A stretch of 64,000 nucleotides of DNA, taken from Bradyrhizobium cajani. GTDB lineage: Bacteria > Pseudomonadota > Alphaproteobacteria > Rhizobiales > Xanthobacteraceae. The notes under the pieces were generated by a model, which searched no databases, was not told where the DNA came from, and saw only the letters and a program-made list of their open reading frames with translations. Each line of letters opens with the position of its first letter. The first letter of the stretch is position 1. Position numbers and translations under genes: made by a program. The stretch lies in the NCBI RefSeq assembly GCF_009759665.1, contig NZ_WQNE01000021.1, positions 62,001-126,000 of the forward strand, in the 5' to 3' direction. Positions 1 through 8,730 of this stretch are shown here, piece after piece.

Positions 1-19
1 TCAATCGGGAGCCGCAACC

Positions 20-1828
20 ATGACTCCGAACGATCCTCTCCAATCGTCCTACCACGGCGTGCCGCCCGGCACCCGGCTCAACGGCATCTACGAGATCGAA
101 GCGGTGATCGGCGCTGGCGGCATGGGTGAGGTCTACAAATGCCGCGAGATTCAGACCGGATCGCTGGTCGCGGTGAAAATGCTGCTGCCCGACATGGTCG
201 ACAACGAGGCGGCGCTCGCGCTGTTCCGTCGGGAGGCTGCGGCGCTCCACAACCTTCCACACGATGCGATCGTTCGCTACTTTCTGTTCACCGTGGAGCC
301 GGTGCTGCAGCGACCGTACCTCGCCATGGAGTTCGTCAACGGGCGCTCGCTCTCGAACATGCTCGACGAAGGGCCATTGACCTTCGAGGCGCTCATCAAA
401 CTGATGCGTCGTGTCGCGTCGGGACTGGAGGCCGCCCATGAGCACGGCATCATCCATCGCGACGTTTCCCCGGACAACATCATCGTGCCACTAGACGATG
501 TCAAGCGGGCCAAGATCATAGACTTCGGCATCGCCCGATCCACCCAAATGGGTGACAAGACCATCATCGGCTCGGGCTTCGCCGGCAAGGACAACTACGC
601 ATCACCGGAACAGGTGGGATTGTACGGCAACGAGGTTACCGCGAAATCCGATGTCTACAGTCTCGGTCTCGTGCTGTTTCATGCGCTGACCGGACAGAAG
701 CTCGACATGGGCGGCAGCCAGTTTCAACTGGTGGAGAAGCGTCGGCGTGTGCCCGATCTCGGTGCGCTGGACATGCGCATCCGGCCGTTGCTGGAGCAGA
801 TGCTGCAGCCTGATCCAGCATTGCGACCGACCATGGCGGAGGTCGCCAACTGGAGGCCGACTGGTTCGGCTCAGACACCCGACGCGCCGTTGTATGGCTT
901 CGATCCGCTGCGGCGGCCGGAAAGCGCGGCGCCGTCGTCGCAGGACAGGATGCCACCAACCGTGCGGAGTCGGCGCAGCCTCTGGCTGGGTGCGGGCGCA
1001 GTGGCAGTGCTGCTTCTGCTCGGCGGGAGCGGATATGCCTTTTACAAGCTGGTCTGGACGGCGCCCGGTGGGGCGGCTTTGCCGCCACCTCCGAAACTCG
1101 CCGGGACAATGTCGCCGCCGAAAGTCGAGCCCGCTGGACCACAGCCGGGACGCCAGGAGCCGGTGAAGCTGCCCGTGCCGCCGACGGTGACGTCGTCTCC
1201 GGCACCCGATGGACCGGGGCGAGTCGAGCGCATCCGAAAATATGTGGCCCAATATACTGGTGGTGACTGCTTCTTCGTCCTGCCGGTTGCCGTGAGCCAA
1301 AACGCCGCCGTCATCGAAGGTTTCGGCGCCTCGACTGCCCCATTCGACACATTCGACAAGGCGTTCCGGCGGGAACAGGGATTTGAGGCTTCGGTCGGCG
1401 TCAGGCAAGTGACGCAGGCGCAATGCCCGGCCGTCAAATTTTTGAGCCAGGTCGGTAGCGATCAGGCGCGGGCGCCACGCGTCACTCTATCGGCGACGGA
1501 GCTGAAAGCTGGCGAAACTCTCAATGGCACAATCGAGAATTTCGCCAACCGCGTGGTGGAGCTGCTCATGGTGTCGGATCGCGGCGAAGTTCAGAGCCTG
1601 TCTTATCTTCTGAAGCCCGGCATCGACTCGCTTTCGTTTACGCTCCCGACAGGGGGCGCGAACGGTCCGCAATTGCTGTTGGTCGTGGCAACCCCGCAGG
1701 TTCTGGACTCGTTGCGCCAGCCGCGACCGACGGCCGCCGACACGTTCTTCCTGCAGGCGCTGAGCGAGGCTCAGCGCAACAAGGTGACGATCATCGCGGC
1801 CGCACGCTACGTGCTGCTCACGAACTGA
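20..1828 (+). CDS. Membrane-anchored Ser/Thr protein kinase (PknB-like) with C-terminal sensor-like domain
   Basis: An N-terminal eukaryotic-type kinase domain covers about residues 20-280. It has a glycine loop GAGGMGEV (31-38), the ATP lysine K53 in VAVK, E72, the catalytic loop HRDVSPDN (H146, D148), DFG (168-170) and SPEQ near 195. HRDVSPDN differs from the usual HRDLKPxN, but the aspartates and asparagine are kept, so the kinase should be active. One membrane helix follows at about 321-345, then a proline-rich linker and an extracytoplasmic C-terminal domain. The last ~110 residues look like a DUF4384-type beta sandwich, which also recurs in the caspase and small protein downstream. The start has GGGAG upstream. 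Only 19 bases precede it, so its upstream context is unknown. The target is unknown; the neighbours suggest an envelope system. Confidence 0.88.
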   Translation: MTPNDPLQSSYHGVPPGTRLNGIYEIEAVIGAGGMGEVYKCREIQTGSLVAVKMLLPDMVDNEAALALFRREAAALHNLPHDAIVRYFLFTVEPVLQRPYLAMEFVNGRSLSNMLDEGPLTFEALIKLMRRVASGLEAAHEHGIIHRDVSPDNIIVPLDDVKRAKIIDFGIARSTQMGDKTIIGSGFAGKDNYASPEQVGLYGNEVTAKSDVYSLGLVLFHALTGQKLDMGGSQFQLVEKRRRVPDLGALDMRIRPLLEQMLQPDPALRPTMAEVANWRPTGSAQTPDAPLYGFDPLRRPESAAPSSQDRMPPTVRSRRSLWLGAGAVAVLLLLGGSGYAFYKLVWTAPGGAALPPPPKLAGTMSPPKVEPAGPQPGRQEPVKLPVPPTVTSSPAPDGPGRVERIRKYVAQYTGGDCFFVLPVAVSQNAAVIEGFGASTAPFDTFDKAFRREQGFEASVGVRQVTQAQCPAVKFLSQVGSDQARAPRVTLSATELKAGETLNGTIENFANRVVELLMVSDRGEVQSLSYLLKPGIDSLSFTLPTGGANGPQLLLVVATPQVLDSLRQPRPTAADTFFLQALSEAQRNKVTIIAAARYVLLTN

Positions 1829-1837
1829 TTGGCACGC

Positions 1838-2875
1838 TCAAAACGTTCCGATCACGAGGATCTTCAGGTCGGCATCCGGTCTGAAGTCGCTTGCCGAATA
1901 TTCAAGCGTATTTCCGGAGGTTGCCTTGAGCCGCCCCGGACAGAAGCTCACCAGGCGGTCGCTGCCGCCCGGGTCGATCGTCAGCTTGAACGACCGTATC
2001 GGCCCGGCCCAATTCGAGCCGGTCTTGAGCACGTACGATATGCGCCGCTCCTGCAGTTTCGCGGTGTTGGCTTGGCTGTTGCCTGCGCGCTTGTCGAGCT
2101 CGGCGAGGAACGCATCCTGGACGCAGTACTCCTTCCGGTAACGCGCGACTTCCTGACCGAGCGCGCTGCTGCGGCGCAGGCTCGAGCGCAGAATTGTGTC
2201 AGGGCTGGAGCCGACGCTCGGCCGATACTGGTGTTCGACGGTGACGGTGCGTGCGGGCGGAAACACCTGTTGGCGTACAGCCGAGGTCTTGATAGTCCAG
2301 CCTGGCGCATATTGCTGGCGACCGTTATCGCTCATGCCGGCAGGCATCAAAAGGCCATCATTCACGAGCCGGGTTCGGGTTGCCTCGGGCAGGTCGGCCA
2401 CCCGGATCTCGCGGCCACCGATCGGCAGCAGCGGCAGCTTGAGCTCACGGAGCAGGGCGGTGACATCCTTGTTGCCCGCCATGGCACGCTGATCGATGGT
2501 CAGCGGTGCTGGGCTGCCGTCGACCATAGTCTCGAAGTCGACGAAGTTGACCGGATCGTTCGACGGCAGTGCAACGTTCTCGGCCTCCGAAAGGTCGATG
2601 TCGGGCAACGGAAAGGCAACGGTAAGCGTAACCGGCTTGCTGGTGGCGTTGGCGAATTGGTAGCGAACGCTGACCCTGTCGAGCGCGATACGAAGGTCCT
2701 CGCTCGCCATGGCGACGTCATTGGTGCGAACGAACTGGAGCCCGCCGATCGACAATTCCGCGGCCGAGTCGTTGGCCCGTGCTGGCCAGCCGCTCGCAAC
2801 CAACAGCGCAACCATTAGGGCTGGTACTCGGAACGACGGCCGGGTTGAGAGTCTACTCACCACGCTAGTCTCCAT
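1838..2875 (-). CDS. Exported DUF4424 family protein
   Basis: The mature protein contains the beta-rich pattern of DUF4424 proteins: a region with FPLPDIDLSE, then FVDFETMVDG and a late YCVQDAF segment. I chose the start METSVVSRL because it leads directly into a hydrophobic signal peptide (VPALMVALLVASG, cleavage near ARA-ND). An upstream in-frame ATG would run into the preceding small gene. It is predicted to be periplasmic and its function is unknown. It lies convergent to the kinase with a gap of only about 10 bases, and it is the last gene of a short leftward pair with the 94-residue protein. Confidence 0.75.
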   Translation of the reverse strand: METSVVSRLSTRPSFRVPALMVALLVASGWPARANDSAAELSIGGLQFVRTNDVAMASEDLRIALDRVSVRYQFANATSKPVTLTVAFPLPDIDLSEAENVALPSNDPVNFVDFETMVDGSPAPLTIDQRAMAGNKDVTALLRELKLPLLPIGGREIRVADLPEATRTRLVNDGLLMPAGMSDNGRQQYAPGWTIKTSAVRQQVFPPARTVTVEHQYRPSVGSSPDTILRSSLRRSSALGQEVARYRKEYCVQDAFLAELDKRAGNSQANTAKLQERRISYVLKTGSNWAGPIRSFKLTIDPGGSDRLVSFCPGRLKATSGNTLEYSASDFRPDADLKILVIGTF

Positions 2876-2913
2876 GTGGCGCCGCAGCATATGCCGGTTC
2901 CATCCGGAGCGCG

Positions 2914-3195
2914 TCATTCGATCGGCTGATAAAGGTCGCCCCATTCAGATTTCCAGACCCCGTCTGGATCGCACACCACGATCGCGAGCTTTACGTCGTT
3001 CGCCAACCGAATCGCCCCGCGAAAGGCGTCCTGGGCCGGTAACTGTGCGCTCACTTGGTCAGTTGTCAGCCGCCCCCCGCTCGCGGCTGCCGGCAGCACG
3101 ATCGACCCGGAGGCGCCGTCATTATCGCGCTTCAGGACCAGCGTGATCGCGTCGGGCTGGATTTCATTGACCGGCTCAAATCTATTCCTGGCCAT
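2914..3195 (-). CDS. Small hypothetical protein
   Basis: About 93 residues, starting MARNRFEPVNEIQ. I prefer this ATG to the one five codons upstream because it begins a charged, soluble-looking protein. There is no signal peptide or membrane segment, and I recognise no domain. It contains KLAIVVCDPDGVW and ends GDLYQPIE. It precedes the DUF4424 gene on the same strand with about 40 bases between, so the two are probably cotranscribed. Codon use is GC-rich like its neighbours, which supports coding. Confidence 0.5.
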   Translation of the reverse strand: MARNRFEPVNEIQPDAITLVLKRDNDGASGSIVLPAAASGGRLTTDQVSAQLPAQDAFRGAIRLANDVKLAIVVCDPDGVWKSEWGDLYQPIE

Positions 3196-3354
3196 GATTT
3201 TGCACCGCAAGCTGAAGCAGTTCGGACTATCACCGTCCAGTGATAGAATTGAACGCGATTGAGATTGCTCACCACTAATTGACGCGCCGCATCAACGGCA
3301 TCTCAGATTAGTCGATCCGATGCGGCGATCGGTTCGGGGTACATCGAGGCGAAC

Positions 3355-5076
3355 ATGCTTCGTCCAACTTATTGGATCTGGGTACTCATTGTTGGCGCCG
3401 GCATTTTCGTAACCGGGGCGCACGCTGACGATACTGTCGTGCGTAGCTTTGCCGGCGGTTCGGCTGCGTCCATGGTCGGCATCGTCCCGGCTAGCCAGGC
3501 CGTGGAACTCGCAGGTCCGCAAGCGCTCACTGTCGACGGGCAAGGCAACTTGTTTGTGCTCGATCAGGTCAACGGCCGCATTCTGCAGTTCGATCCCAAA
3601 CAGCCAAACTCTGATCCTGACGTCCTCAAGATGCCGAGGGACGTCCAGCCGACCGACCTCGTCGTGCACAACGACGACATCATGGTTTGGGATGGCGGCG
3701 TGCGTACTCTCAAGGCGGCGCCGGGACAATCCACACGCGGCCTCGGTGGCGACGAGATCCAGCTCGAGGAGGTCTCGAGCCGTGGTACTGACGATCAGCT
3801 CGCCGTCTCGGCGTTCGCTCAGATGGGTTCGCAGGCGCCCGGCAGCGCTGCGGACTTGCTGGATCAGAACACCCGCGCGGCCATCGTCAAGACGACGCGG
3901 CAACCCGACCGGCAATATGTCGCTTCCCGAAGCAAGGGGTCGGTGATTGCCGATATCATTCCGGACAAGGGCAATGCCAGCGTTCGGGTCGAGATCCAAA
4001 CCATGGTCACCAACGAGACGATCGGCCAGCTCGGCCTGCGCGTACGCAACCAGCTCGGCACGGTGGAGTTTCTCGAGATTGACAACAGCGACCGCTTCTA
4101 CGTGCTGGCCGAGGACATTCCGTCCTCGGGGAAGAATGCTTCCACATTCGTCGCGCGCTATGCCGCGAACGGGCGTCTCGAAGGAATCTACGAGCTGCCT
4201 CTGGAAAATACCCCGCTGACCAGAAGGTTCGTCACGGTTTCCGGCGATGGCGACGTCTATTTCCTGCGGACCAAGCCGGACGGTATTGAAGTGGTCGGCG
4301 TCGGCTTCCGGCCCCTGGGCAACGTTTCGGTTATCGACGTGAGGCCGTCGCGAACAGCAGCCGCGCCGGCGCCGCAACCTGACGTCAAATTCAACGCGAC
4401 AGCCGCCGTGCGGCCGTCCAATCGCCAGCAGGCGATCGAGACCGCGTTTGCATTCGAGGGTGTCCAGTGGAAGCTGACGCAGGCGAACTACGGCAGCGAT
4501 CCGGACAGCCAATGCAGTGGCTTCAGCCGCATTCGCCGGCCGTGGTACCTCCAGGGCAAGGTGAACCAGGAGGTGCGCGGCGTGCCCTACTGTTGGGGCT
4601 GCCACGGTTCGCTCGCGAACTTCCGGCAGCGGATCGAGAGCGGGACTCTGGCCGGTAATGTCTGCACCCGCAACGCGCCGCGGCCGGATGTGGCGGGCGT
4701 CGACTGTTCGGCATTCGTCAGCGCCGCGTGGGGGCTCAGTGTTCACTACACTACCGCCGCCATTCCCGCGATCGCAGCGCCCGTGGCCAACCCCTGGGAC
4801 CTGAGGCCCGGCGATGCGCTGAACAAGCCGGGCTCGCACGTGATGTTGTTCTTGCGGTTCACGCCTGATCGAAAGGCCGAGGTGATGGAATCCTCGACCG
4901 GTGGCTGCAACGGCCGCGTCTGCCGTAACGTCTATCCCTTGGCGAGCCTGCTCGCGCGCGGCTACGCTCCGGTTCGCTTTCGCGCCTTTGCGGACGATCA
5001 GACGACAGTATCAGCGAACGCCTATCAAGAGACCGAGCCGCCGGCGGGTCGCAAAACGGCAAGCAAGAGGCGCTGA
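3355..5076 (+). CDS. Exported beta-propeller protein with C-terminal NlpC/P60-like domain
   Basis: A signal peptide (WIWVLIVGAGIFVTGAHA, cleaved near residue 24) is followed by an NHL/propeller-like region. The clearest repeat is ALTVDGQGNLFVLD at 57-70, with similar strands to about residue 330. After a proline/alanine linker, residues 360-560 resemble an NlpC/P60 or CHAP-type cysteine peptidase, with C451 in VDCSAF and H495 in GSHVMLF as the likely dyad. Extra cysteines near 387, 413 and 416 (CWGC) could form disulfides. Such domains usually cut peptidoglycan peptides or act as amidases or acyltransferases. The gene lies about 35 bases ahead of a caspase gene on the same strand, so joint expression is likely. 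Confidence 0.72.
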   Translation: MLRPTYWIWVLIVGAGIFVTGAHADDTVVRSFAGGSAASMVGIVPASQAVELAGPQALTVDGQGNLFVLDQVNGRILQFDPKQPNSDPDVLKMPRDVQPTDLVVHNDDIMVWDGGVRTLKAAPGQSTRGLGGDEIQLEEVSSRGTDDQLAVSAFAQMGSQAPGSAADLLDQNTRAAIVKTTRQPDRQYVASRSKGSVIADIIPDKGNASVRVEIQTMVTNETIGQLGLRVRNQLGTVEFLEIDNSDRFYVLAEDIPSSGKNASTFVARYAANGRLEGIYELPLENTPLTRRFVTVSGDGDVYFLRTKPDGIEVVGVGFRPLGNVSVIDVRPSRTAAAPAPQPDVKFNATAAVRPSNRQQAIETAFAFEGVQWKLTQANYGSDPDSQCSGFSRIRRPWYLQGKVNQEVRGVPYCWGCHGSLANFRQRIESGTLAGNVCTRNAPRPDVAGVDCSAFVSAAWGLSVHYTTAAIPAIAAPVANPWDLRPGDALNKPGSHVMLFLRFTPDRKAEVMESSTGGCNGRVCRNVYPLASLLARGYAPVRFRAFADDQTTVSANAYQETEPPAGRKTASKRR

Positions 5077-5112
5077 ACCCTGTGTGTCGTCGGCGCTACA
5101 GAATGGGTAGGC

Positions 5113-6912
5113 ATGATGTCGAGGTGGATCACGATGCGGATGCCCAGAGGACTTGACCATAAGATCGGGCGGCTATGCGCCACCGTCGGACTCGTCGCGT
5201 TGATCGGGCTGACAATCCCGTACGCGCGTGCGGCAGGAGGGCTGGCGATTAGCAATCCGGACGGCGCAGCCGTACGTGCCCTCGTGATCGGCATCGACGA
5301 CTATCAGCACGTGCGCAAACTGAAGGGTGCGGTCGCCGACGCCACCGACATCGTGGCCAGCCTGAAGTCCATGGGTGTTGGCGATGTCGTCGAGCTGACC
5401 AACGCCCGGGCCGACAGGGCAGGCGTCCTGCGCGAGATGGGTGCCCTGGTAGAGCGGACAAAGAGCAACGACCTCATCTTTCTGTCGATCGCCGGTCATG
5501 GCACCCAAGAGCCGGAGCGCGTTAAAGGATCGGAGCCGGACGGGATGGAGAACGTGTTCCTGCTGCCGGGTTTCGAAACCACGCCAGCCGGGTCCGTAGA
5601 GCGTATTCTGGGCGGCGAGTTCAACCATTTCATCCGTCAGTTCGAACTGCGCGGAGCGAAGGTGATCTTCGTGGCTGACACTTGCCACGGCGGCGGAATG
5701 GTACGCGACATTGATCCGCGTGCCGCAGAGATGAGCTTCCGGCAGGTGCCGCGCTACACGCTGCTGGTCGATGAACTGAAACCAGTTTCAGACAGCAGCG
5801 ATCCGAAGTCCGAGCTCGACTTCGACCACACGGCGTTCCTGGCTGCGGTTGATCGCTACACCAAGGCGCCGGAAGTGCGGATCCCCGGAATCGATGGCCT
5901 GCGCGGGGCTCTCAGTTACGCGGTCGCGCGGGCGATGGAAGGCAGCGCCGACATCAATCACGATGGAAAGGTGACGCTCAAGGAGCTCTTCAGCAACGTT
6001 CGACAGGTGGTCTATCAGCTCTCGGACCAGCGACAGAACGTTGTGACGATATCATCGCCGGCGCAGACTCCGGAAACCGATGTCGCTTTCGAACTGACGC
6101 GCGGTGTGGTGCTGATCCAAGGCCCGGCTGCAAGAGCGGCTTCTGGTCAGGCCGGAGCCGCGGCGCCTGTCGAGGGAAAGCGACCTGCGCCGTCGGCCGT
6201 CACGGCCAAGGCGACAACCGTTCCGACCCTTGCCGCCGCGACCAATGCAGTTCCGACCAGCGCCGCGCCGACGCCCCTCCGTCCCGCGGTGCCGATCCGG
6301 GTGGCGGCGCTCGACGGCAAGACGAACTATTTTGCGAGTATGACTCCGAAGGACGTCACGATGCAGGCCGTTCAACCGACCGACAATCCCGACCTGATCT
6401 GGGATCCTGTGTCCCACGACGTGATCGCGTGGGGTGATGTGGTCGCCTATGGGGTGGAGGTCGCCAGTCTGCCGACGGTGGTCGACCGGACGGCGGCAAT
6501 TCGTGAACTCAAGCGCATGGCGACCCGGTCGCCGCAGATAATGCGTATTTGGCCAGACGATCGACAGCAGCGCGCCGGCCAGACCGTCGAAGTTGACCTG
6601 TCTGATGTGGCATCAAGGGCGGTGCTGCTGTTTAACGTGTCGGGCGATGGCACCATCCAGATGTTGTATCCGGTGGGTTCCGATGCGGCGCTGGCCCGAT
6701 CGGCGAGCTTGCGGCTACCGCTCAGGGTGGGCGAGCCGTTTGGTGCGGAGCAGATCGTTGCAGTGACCTCGCAGCAGCGCATGGTCGATCTTGAGACTGT
6801 CCTGATGCAGCTCAACCGGCGCCGCGCCTCGGGGCAGGTCATCAAGAGCCTCGAGCGTTATTTGCCCGCTGACGCGCGGATCGCTTCGATTGGCTTTTTT
6901 AGCGCACCCTGA
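5113..6912 (+). CDS. Caspase-family (peptidase C14) protein with EF-hand-like loop and DUF4384-like C-terminus
   Basis: After an export signal (LCATVGLVALIGLTIPYARA, ending near residue 40) comes a caspase fold starting ALVIGIDDY. The catalytic histidine is H129 in SIAGHG and the cysteine is C191 in VADTCHGG. Residues 280-291 form an EF-hand-like loop (D280, N282, D284, E291), seen in other bacterial caspases and perhaps linked to calcium control. An Ala/Pro-rich linker (about 335-395) leads to a C-terminal domain with RAGQTVEVDLSD and LFNVSGDGTIQMLYP, of DUF4384 type. The protein is predicted to be periplasmic. The small DUF4384 gene follows 17 bases downstream, so the two probably work together. 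Confidence 0.82.
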   Translation: MMSRWITMRMPRGLDHKIGRLCATVGLVALIGLTIPYARAAGGLAISNPDGAAVRALVIGIDDYQHVRKLKGAVADATDIVASLKSMGVGDVVELTNARADRAGVLREMGALVERTKSNDLIFLSIAGHGTQEPERVKGSEPDGMENVFLLPGFETTPAGSVERILGGEFNHFIRQFELRGAKVIFVADTCHGGGMVRDIDPRAAEMSFRQVPRYTLLVDELKPVSDSSDPKSELDFDHTAFLAAVDRYTKAPEVRIPGIDGLRGALSYAVARAMEGSADINHDGKVTLKELFSNVRQVVYQLSDQRQNVVTISSPAQTPETDVAFELTRGVVLIQGPAARAASGQAGAAAPVEGKRPAPSAVTAKATTVPTLAAATNAVPTSAAPTPLRPAVPIRVAALDGKTNYFASMTPKDVTMQAVQPTDNPDLIWDPVSHDVIAWGDVVAYGVEVASLPTVVDRTAAIRELKRMATRSPQIMRIWPDDRQQRAGQTVEVDLSDVASRAVLLFNVSGDGTIQMLYPVGSDAALARSASLRLPLRVGEPFGAEQIVAVTSQQRMVDLETVLMQLNRRRASGQVIKSLERYLPADARIASIGFFSAP

Positions 6913-6929
6913 TATTTCGGGGACGAGCC

Positions 6930-7574
6930 ATGCCGCCATCGCAGCCGATCCGTCTAGAGCGACCATGGCTAGCACTCCTGCTGCTGGCGGGTAGCGGGGC
7001 TGCGTCCGCGGCGCCACTGCCGTCGGCATCGCTGCATGTCAGCACGACAAATGCACCATGGCTTTGGCCCGTACAGGCAGCGCGCGGGCAGATCAACGCC
7101 GCAAATGTGTCCCTTCAGGTCCTGCCGAGCCAGACCGTCGACGTCGGCGGCAAGATCTCGTTCGGTGTCACCGCCAGGAAGCCGGGATATCTCCTTCTGG
7201 TAGACGTCGACGCGGAAGGGCGGATGTCCCAGATCTTTCCGACGCCCGAACTGTTGGCGCGGTCGGACGGTCGCGACATCAATCTCGTCAGGCCGGGCGT
7301 CGAATTCGTCGTTCCGACCTCGGCGTCACGGCAGCAAGGCTTCGAATATGCCGTTGCACCGCCGACGGGATCCGCCATGATGGTTGCGATCCTGAGCGAG
7401 CGACGTGTGCAACTGCTCGATCTGCCCGATTTGCCGCGCAAGCTGCAGGGGCAGGCAGCGGCGTTGAGCTATCTATCAGCCTGGACCAGCGAGCTGCGCG
7501 TGCCGGACGACGGCAGCGGAAAACTGGTGTCGAACAATTGGTCTTTCGATATCAAATCCTACACCATCAAGTGA
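6930..7574 (+). CDS. Exported DUF4384 domain protein
   Basis: A signal peptide (WLALLLLAGSGAASA) precedes a single DUF4384 domain. The characteristic parts are VDVGGKISFGVTARKPGYLLLVDVD early, then GRMSQIFPTP, and EFVVPTS near the middle. In this family the domain is often fused to kinases or caspases. Here it is encoded alone, 17 bases after a caspase that carries a similar C-terminal domain. It is likely periplasmic and may be an adaptor or a partner of the caspase (inference). I see no catalytic residues. Confidence 0.72.
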   Translation: MPPSQPIRLERPWLALLLLAGSGAASAAPLPSASLHVSTTNAPWLWPVQAARGQINAANVSLQVLPSQTVDVGGKISFGVTARKPGYLLLVDVDAEGRMSQIFPTPELLARSDGRDINLVRPGVEFVVPTSASRQQGFEYAVAPPTGSAMMVAILSERRVQLLDLPDLPRKLQGQAAALSYLSAWTSELRVPDDGSGKLVSNNWSFDIKSYTIK

Positions 7575-7601
7575 GCCCGTCAGGCTAAGGCCTTGTGAAG
7601 G

Positions 7602-8594
7602 CTAAAGTTTGCTTAGTCGGCTAAAGAAGCCGCCCCGGGCGATCATGTAGTGAATGTCCTTCGGAAAGGGAAAGGCGCTGCGAACGTTGGAAATCGCGTG
7701 CTGGAGGAATTCCCCGCGCCGCGGTGTGGGCTTATGGTTCAGCCGGGGCTGGTCGGCGACCTGCGGAATCATGAAGCGATCCACGAAAGCCGGGTCCAGA
7801 TCGTTGACCCTGACCATCTGGCCAAATGCCGGAAATAGATCGTAGTGGCCCAAGCTCACGGTGAGGTTCTTGAGGGCAGGGCGCTGGGGCTGAGCTTGAT
7901 TGCCATCGGTCGTCGCCAGCCCGCGTCCGATCAGGTCCAGCTTCACGGATTGCGGGAGAGTTGACGGACCATACACGATTTCGAGCGCGCGGCCGTTCTG
8001 TCCCGACAGCCACTGGTACCAGAACGTCGCATCGTCGGGCTGCGCTCTGGCGCCGTAGAGGCAGTCAAATCCCCAACATGCCGTCAGCTTTGACTGATAC
8101 TTTCCGAGGCTCCCTACGAGGTTGCGCATGCCGTTACCGCCACCGGAGTGGCATGCGATGATGAGCTTGCCGATCTGCAGTTGCGGAATGGACGTCGAGG
8201 AAGCGCCCAGGAAGTTGGCGAGAGCTCCAAGGATCTCGTCGAGGTAGCGCTCGCCCCATGTCGGGGCTGCCAGGTCCTTCACGTTGTAGTCTCCGGCAAA
8301 GCTGTCGCCGACGGCATATTCGTAGCCCAGGAAGGGCGCGATGAGCACCACGTCCTTGCCGGAATCCCGCACCTGCTCGCGCAGTCGCGCGGGATCGTTG
8401 TGGAACAGGAATTCATGGTCTTTGACGTAGAAGCCGTGCAGCCAGATCACGACATCGAACTTGGTGGCTGCTGTTGCGTGCTTTGGTGGAAGATAAAGCG
8501 CCGTCGGCTTCATGCCGGGCGCCTTCCGCTTCGTGAAGAGCGTCACCCCGGGAAAGACGTTGACATCCTTCTGCTCAAGCTCACACGCCACCAC
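7602..8594 (-). CDS. Alpha/beta-hydrolase-like protein
   Basis: About 330 residues. The pattern fits an alpha/beta hydrolase: VVIWLHGFYV (50-59) gives the strand and HG oxyanion turn, LIAPFLGYEY follows, and the nucleophile is probably S150 in ACHSGGGNGM. That elbow is unusual because the first Gly of GxSxG is replaced by Cys. A late SLGHYDLFPAF segment may supply the catalytic His. I see no signal peptide, so it may be cytoplasmic, unlike the exported proteins around it. It is convergent with the DUF4384 gene. The substrate is unknown; an esterase or a plasmid-type hydrolase are both possible. Confidence 0.55.
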   Translation of the reverse strand: MVACELEQKDVNVFPGVTLFTKRKAPGMKPTALYLPPKHATAATKFDVVIWLHGFYVKDHEFLFHNDPARLREQVRDSGKDVVLIAPFLGYEYAVGDSFAGDYNVKDLAAPTWGERYLDEILGALANFLGASSTSIPQLQIGKLIIACHSGGGNGMRNLVGSLGKYQSKLTACWGFDCLYGARAQPDDATFWYQWLSGQNGRALEIVYGPSTLPQSVKLDLIGRGLATTDGNQAQPQRPALKNLTVSLGHYDLFPAFGQMVRVNDLDPAFVDRFMIPQVADQPRLNHKPTPRRGEFLQHAISNVRSAFPFPKDIHYMIARGGFFSRLSKL

Positions 8595-8730
8595 GCAGGT
8601 CGCTCCGTTTCGGCCAAGTCAGACACAAGCTTGTCGACCGAGCCGAGGTTAGGCTCGTCGGCTCGGCACACTCGAGATCATCCGGTGTCCCGATAGCTTC
8701 CTGACAACGCCGGCGTGGCGTCTCGCCGCG

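Noticed and set aside
1829..2818. Long plus-strand open frame opposite the DUF4424 gene
   Set aside because: Its sequence is a low-quality Arg/Gly-rich reading of the antisense strand. The minus frame has a signal peptide and family features.
3292..4839. Long minus-strand open frame opposite the propeller/NlpC gene
   Set aside because: Arginine-rich with no domain; the plus frame has a signal peptide and a catalytic dyad.
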